From assembly GCF_006517175.1 (NCBI RefSeq), contig NZ_CP041186.1, positions 496,001 through 560,000 of the forward strand: DNA of 64,000 nucleotides. The letters are read 5' to 3'. Every line of letters starts with the position of its first letter. Within the stretch, counting starts at the first letter, position 1. The notes under the pieces were generated by a model that saw only the letters and a list, made by a program, of their open reading frames with translations, was not told the DNA's origin and did not search any database. Origin of the DNA: Persicimonas caeni. Its GTDB lineage: Bacteria > Myxococcota_A > Bradymonadia > Bradymonadales > Bradymonadaceae. This document shows, piece after piece, positions 60,188 through 64,000 of the stretch. A program made the translations under genes and the position numbers.

Positions 60188-62740
60188 ATGTATCGGTTGA
60201 TCAGGTCGGCAACATTTCTCATGTGTCTCTGTACGGTCCTCTTTGTCGGCTGTGCCGAATCGGAGATCGCCAAAGGAACCCAGGGCAACCCCGACGCCGA
60301 GGACTCCGGCAGCGATGCGGCAGTCAGCGATGCCGGCGTCGACACCTCCGACACCGAAACGCCATCGGATACCGACGACTCGGGCGGCGAAGACACCGCC
60401 AAGGACGCCGGCGTCATCGCATACGAGGCGTGTGCGCTGAACGAAGAAGGCCCCTGGGGAGAGTGCGCCGAGGACGGCACACTTGCCTTCGGCACGGTCC
60501 ACGCCGCCGAGACAGTCACGCGCCTGCTGCGCGTCGACAATACCGGCAGCACCGAACTGATGGTCAATGAGGCGACGATTGCCGATGCGAATTTCACCAT
60601 GCAGCCGCTGCGCTACACCGACGAAGCCGAACCAACCTCCTCGGACGAGACGCTGCCGGCCGCCCTTGCCGCCGGCGAATCGCTCTTCTTCGAGGTCAGC
60701 GTCACCGGACCCGGCCAAGACGCCGCCTTTGGCGCTGACGCCCTCGAGCTACTGGTCGACGTGGGAGCCGGCGCCGACGAGACGATCTCGGTACCACTGT
60801 CGGGTAGCTTCGGCCTCTGCGGCCCTGGCACGGCCGATTGCGACGGAGACATGAGCAACGGCTGCGAAGTCGACACGGCCACCGACACCGCCAACTGCGG
60901 CGCCTGTGGCACCCGGTGCGTCTTCGACAACGCCACCGCCGCGTGCAACGCAGGCACCTGCGAGATCGATTCGTGCAGCGGCACCTACGATGATTGCGAT
61001 GGCGACCCGACCAACGGCTGCGAAGCCAACCTCAACAGTCTGGATCACTGCGGCACCTGCGGCGACGTGTGCGACTACGAGAATGCCACCGAGCAATGCG
61101 CATCGGGCAATTGCACCTTCGAGGCATGTGAGGGCGACTTCGCCGACTGTGACAGTGATCTGAGCACCGGCTGCGAGATCGACACCTCCTCGAACTTGAG
61201 TCACTGCGGCGGTTGCAACCAGGCATGCTCCTTCCCCAACGCCAGCTCGATGTGCAGCTCCGGCAGCTGCAGCTTCGTCGACTGTCTGTCGGGCTGGGTA
61301 GATCTGAACGGCAACACCGCCGACGGCTGCGAATACCAATGCACCGTCCAGAGCTCCGACGACGCGCCCGACGCATCCGGCGTCGACGCCAACTGCGACG
61401 GCATCGACGGCGAGATCGCGCGCGGCATCTTCGTGTCGACCAACGGATCGGACTCCGCCTCGGGCACCATCGACGCCCCCCTGGCCTCCATCGGTGCCGC
61501 CCTTTCGCTGGCGCAGTCGACCAGCGGCCTCGACCACATCTATGTGGCCACCGGCCAATACGACGAGCAGGTCACCTTGGTCAGTGGCGTCTCGATCTTT
61601 GGCGGCTATGACGAGGCGAGCAACTGGATGCGCACCGGCTCGGGCACGAGCCGTATCTTCTACCCCGGAGGCAGCGGGCGCATGATCGCGGTCAAGGGGA
61701 TCAACATCAGTTCGCCGACGGTGCTCGGCATGCTCGACATCGCCACGGCCGACGTGACCGGCGGCGGCGGACAGTCGAACTACGCAGTCTACTGCCACAC
61801 CTGCGACGCACTGACGATCCAGAACACCAAGGTCACCGCCGGTGCGGCGTCCAACGGCGACGCTGGCAGCGACGGCACCAGTGGCTTCGACGCCTTCGGG
61901 CGAGGCTACGATGCCAGCCCTGGCGGCAGCGGCTCGTGCGACGGCGGCGGTTACGGACGCGGCGGCTCGGGCGGCAGCTCGGGCTGCGGTCGAAGCGGCG
62001 GCTCGGGCGGCCGTGGCGGCTACGAAGGCAGCAACTCCGGAGTCGCCGGCTCGCCGGGCAACTACGGTATCTCGGGCGGCTATGCCGGCTCGTCGAGCGC
62101 CGGCGACGGCGGCCCGGGCGGCATGGGTACCGATGGGGCCAATGGAAGCAACGGTCAAGGCGGCTCGGGCGGCCAGGTCCAGAGCGGCTACTGGGTCGGC
62201 AATAGCGGCGCCGACGGCGCCACCGGCGAGCACGGCAACGGCGGCGGCGGCGGCGGTGGCGGTGGCGGCCAGGGTGGTTTCTGGGTCAACGATGGCTCGG
62301 GCAACGGCGGCGGCGGCGGTGGCGGCGCCGGCTGCGGCGGCCTCGGCGGCACCGGCGGCCAGGCCGGCGGCACCTCGTTTGGCCTCTTCTTCGTCGAATC
62401 GACCGGCGTGACCCTCGAAAATAACGTCATCGCGTCGGGCAACGGCGGCAATGGCGGTGCAGGCGGCACCGGCGGCTTCGGCAGTGGCGGTGGCAACGGC
62501 GCCAACGGTGGTCAGTACTGCACGAGCGAAGTCGGCGCCGGCGGCGCCGGCGGCGACGGCGGCGACGGCGGCAACGGCGGCAACGGCGGTGGCGGCGCGG
62601 GTGGTAACTCCTATGGTATCTACCGCGTCAACACCAACTTGAACCTGCCGGGCACCAACACCATCAGCACCGGCCAAGCTGGCCGCGGCGGCACGTCCTC
62701 GGGCAATCCGGGCTCCGACGGCGTCGCCGCTCGTTACTGA
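60188..62740 (+). CDS. Lipoprotein with Cys-rich repeats and Gly-rich tail
   Basis: An 850-aa lipoprotein. Lipobox FVGC near residue 22; an acidic Asp/Ser linker (28-75); a beta-rich domain with few Cys (80-210); a Cys-rich region of about four repeats of about 40 residues (DCDGDMSNGCEVD, NCGACGTRCVFDNATAAC and relatives, 215-395); a beta-helix-like unit like DUF1565 (IFVSTNGSDSASGTIDAPLASIGAAL, 410-560). Finally about 290 residues are Gly/Ser/Asn-rich (GGSGGSSGCG, GGNGGNGGGGAGG) in the style of PGRS repeats, with a return to beta-helix segments. AGGAAGCGG precedes the ATG. A surface structural protein is likely. Confidence 0.8.
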   Translation: MYRLIRSATFLMCLCTVLFVGCAESEIAKGTQGNPDAEDSGSDAAVSDAGVDTSDTETPSDTDDSGGEDTAKDAGVIAYEACALNEEGPWGECAEDGTLAFGTVHAAETVTRLLRVDNTGSTELMVNEATIADANFTMQPLRYTDEAEPTSSDETLPAALAAGESLFFEVSVTGPGQDAAFGADALELLVDVGAGADETISVPLSGSFGLCGPGTADCDGDMSNGCEVDTATDTANCGACGTRCVFDNATAACNAGTCEIDSCSGTYDDCDGDPTNGCEANLNSLDHCGTCGDVCDYENATEQCASGNCTFEACEGDFADCDSDLSTGCEIDTSSNLSHCGGCNQACSFPNASSMCSSGSCSFVDCLSGWVDLNGNTADGCEYQCTVQSSDDAPDASGVDANCDGIDGEIARGIFVSTNGSDSASGTIDAPLASIGAALSLAQSTSGLDHIYVATGQYDEQVTLVSGVSIFGGYDEASNWMRTGSGTSRIFYPGGSGRMIAVKGINISSPTVLGMLDIATADVTGGGGQSNYAVYCHTCDALTIQNTKVTAGAASNGDAGSDGTSGFDAFGRGYDASPGGSGSCDGGGYGRGGSGGSSGCGRSGGSGGRGGYEGSNSGVAGSPGNYGISGGYAGSSSAGDGGPGGMGTDGANGSNGQGGSGGQVQSGYWVGNSGADGATGEHGNGGGGGGGGGGQGGFWVNDGSGNGGGGGGGAGCGGLGGTGGQAGGTSFGLFFVESTGVTLENNVIASGNGGNGGAGGTGGFGSGGGNGANGGQYCTSEVGAGGAGGDGGDGGNGGNGGGGAGGNSYGIYRVNTNLNLPGTNTISTGQAGRGGTSSGNPGSDGVAARY

Positions 62741-62785
62741 TGCGGCGGTTTCCATCACGCGGTTGTCAAAGCTCCACCCCTAGTA

Positions 62786-62840
62786 ATCCCCGTCGTTCGT
62801 GCCCATGTTTAAAGACTGCAACGCACTTAACGACGGGGAT
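62786..62840. repeat. 12-bp inverted repeat with 31-base loop
   Basis: ATCCCCGTCGTT (62786-62797) and AACGACGGGGAT (62829-62840) in the 195-bp space before the phosphodiesterase gene. Weak candidate for an attenuator or read-through limiter. Confidence 0.45.
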
Positions 62841-62935
62841 GCTCCTGACGTGAACGCGGCCCGTTCGCCGCGGTCCACTCACGCCGGGAGCGATCATGGG
62901 GGAAAGGCTCGAACGCCAGCCTTTGGAGCTTTCCA

Positions 62936-64000
62936 ATGCGAGAGTTCGGAATCGCAAGCATCGTCTTGCTCTTGACGCTGACCTCGGTCAGCAATCCTAC
63001 GATGCGGACGGGGGAGTCCGCACAGGATAGCGTCACAGTCGACACCATCGACCACCGCCCGGTCCAGGAGACCTTGCGGGTGTTGACCTACAATGCCTTC
63101 TTGCGCCCCCCGCCGATCGGCTGGGGCGACAAGACGGCGTGTCGCGCCGAGCAGATCTCCCGCCGGTTGGCCAACGAGCCCATCCCACGTGATATCATTG
63201 CGCTGAACGAGACGTTCGACCGCGACCGGTTGGACACGCTCGCGACCAATTTGCAGGAGCGTTTCCCGTACCAACTTCTCGGCCAACCCGAGTCGCGTGG
63301 ATTTCGCACCAACGGCGGCCTGTCTCTTATGAGCCGCCATCCCATCGAGCACTCCGCCGCCCACACCTTCGAGCGCTGCAGCGGTGACTTCAACGATTGT
63401 CTGGCCACCAAGGGCTTTCTGTGGGCGTTGGTGCGCGTATCGAACAACCTCAAGGTCAACGTCATCGTCACCCACATGAACTCCGGTGGGGACGAGAGCG
63501 CGCGCAGAGCCCGGGCCAGCCAACTCGCCCAGATCCAGCGCTTCATGGACTCTCAGCCGATGCTCGACCGGTGGCCAACCGTGTTGATGGGAGACCTCAA
63601 CGTCAACGGGCTTCGCTGGCGGCCGCGCCACCCCGAGTCGGGCGACCTGACCGAATATGCCACGGCGATGGCGCAGCTAGGCAACACGTGCGCGCAGTGC
63701 GAGACGGCTGCTTGCTTCGCCGCCTGCCGTCCATTTCCGGTCGACGCCTTCCGCAGGCACACCGGCAAATGGTCCTTCGATGCCGCCGGCACCCGTCAGG
63801 CGAGCACCTACAACTGCAGCGGGCAGAATATGGCTCCTTGCACCGACCTCAACGTCGGCGAGCAGTGGCGCGAGCGCATGCGCCTGGATTACGTGCTGCA
63901 TTTCGGACCGCCGGCGCTTGTCCCCGACATGGCCGTCGAGGTGCTCAACGCGTCGTCGCTCGACTTCAAGAACAACGTGTGCGGCACGACCTATCTGTCG
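62936..64000 (+). CDS. Secreted sphingomyelinase-like endonuclease/exonuclease/phosphatase (partial)
   Basis: 355 codons in frame to the window edge; the C-terminus is missing. Signal peptide (IASIVLLLTLTSVSNP). EEP-fold core: VLTYNAFLRPPPIG (metal-site Asn), DIIALNETFDRD (metal Glu), GGLSLMSRHPIEHS, VTHMNSGG, VLMGDLNVNG (catalytic Asp-x-Asn) and RLDYVLHFG (Asp-His end, partial). The extra Cys pairs (CAQCETAACFAAC) fit an exported enzyme. In bacteria this layout is typical of sphingomyelinase C-type phosphodiesterases; a DNase is a less likely alternative. GGAG lies 9-12 bases before the ATG. A toxin-like or predatory role is possible but not shown. Confidence 0.8.
   Translation, partial: MREFGIASIVLLLTLTSVSNPTMRTGESAQDSVTVDTIDHRPVQETLRVLTYNAFLRPPPIGWGDKTACRAEQISRRLANEPIPRDIIALNETFDRDRLDTLATNLQERFPYQLLGQPESRGFRTNGGLSLMSRHPIEHSAAHTFERCSGDFNDCLATKGFLWALVRVSNNLKVNVIVTHMNSGGDESARRARASQLAQIQRFMDSQPMLDRWPTVLMGDLNVNGLRWRPRHPESGDLTEYATAMAQLGNTCAQCETAACFAACRPFPVDAFRRHTGKWSFDAAGTRQASTYNCSGQNMAPCTDLNVGEQWRERMRLDYVLHFGPPALVPDMAVEVLNASSLDFKNNVCGTTYLS

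Noticed and set aside
60749-62758. 669-aa Ala/Val-rich ORF on the minus strand
   Set aside because: It is the antisense of the Gly/Ser/Asp-coding lipoprotein; its composition (Ala, Val, Gly) follows from the complementary codons.
1-64000. tRNA or rRNA genes, riboswitches
   Set aside because: I saw no cloverleaf with a TTCGANTC arm, no rRNA motifs and no recognisable riboswitch core; a covariance-model scan would be needed to rule out divergent ones.

Overview
This is a GC-rich window with closely packed genes on both strands and no rRNA, tRNA, phage module or CRISPR array that I can recognise. The gene content suggests a predatory or social, myxobacteria-like member of the former Deltaproteobacteria, probably close to the Bradymonadales (inference, no 16S here). 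The reasons are the many lipobox-bearing lipoproteins with MopE-type, thrombospondin-3 or other Cys-rich repeats, an AgmX/PglI-type TonB-like protein, a Ser/Thr kinase fused to a AAA ATPase and TPRs, a PilB/GspE ATPase with a MshEN domain, and a PhaC-like/FATP-type fusion.

Layout. 0.1-10.6 kb holds a VIT1/CCC1 transporter, a hotdog thioesterase, an ATP-grasp protein translationally coupled to a small membrane protein, several unknown membrane proteins, an M74-like murein endopeptidase, an M28 peptidase head-to-head with a membrane-anchored archaemetzincin, a 199-bp inverted-repeat element, a frameshifted small gene, a PilZ protein and a TPR outer-membrane-type protein. 10.8-14.3 kb holds two paralogous L-domain-like lipoproteins. 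The second carries three basic six-Cys modules separated by poly-aspartate linkers, with a CTPGYWKNH domain at the end. 14.9-20.3 kb holds a DUF3095 protein, a metallophosphoesterase, a nucleotidyltransferase and small Cys-rich secreted proteins, with a 20-bp tandem array. 20.3-25.3 kb holds a fused CdaA-CdaR diadenylate cyclase, a DUF4398 lipoprotein, an OmpA-family lipoprotein with a Gln/Met/Glu tail, GAPDH, a MITE-like 165-bp hairpin and a 32-aa membrane peptide.

25.3-27.3 kb is an iron-storage nanocompartment: encapsulated ferritin and encapsulin shell overlap by ATGA, divergent from an XRE regulator. 27.4-34.5 kb holds secreted proteins, the 1010-aa hydrolase/acyl-CoA synthetase fusion and another alpha/beta hydrolase. 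34.5-37.6 kb holds a MopE-like lipoprotein and then about 1.6 kb of mostly non-coding DNA. That stretch contains an eight-unit degenerate 42-bp array ending in a bidirectional terminator, mosaic repeats and a 93-bp palindromic element. 37.6-41.7 kb holds the TonB-like protein, the PilB/GspE ATPase and a DoxX-like protein. 41.8-51.8 kb holds a 1989-aa TPR lipoprotein divergent from the kinase-AAA-TPR protein.

51.8-54 kb is a RAYT (REP-associated tyrosine transposase) locus with four copies of a GGTGTCWGACACC palindrome. 54-64 kb holds a thrombospondin-3-repeat secreted protein, a GGDEF diguanylate cyclase, a P-type cation ATPase, a Gly-rich lipoprotein and a sphingomyelinase-like phosphodiesterase that runs off the right edge.

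Themes: iron handling (VIT1, encapsulin), two nucleotide second messengers (c-di-AMP from CdaA; c-di-GMP made by the GGDEF protein and probably sensed by PilZ and MshEN), an unusually rich surface lipoproteome, and several families of small palindromic elements that sit at gene ends.
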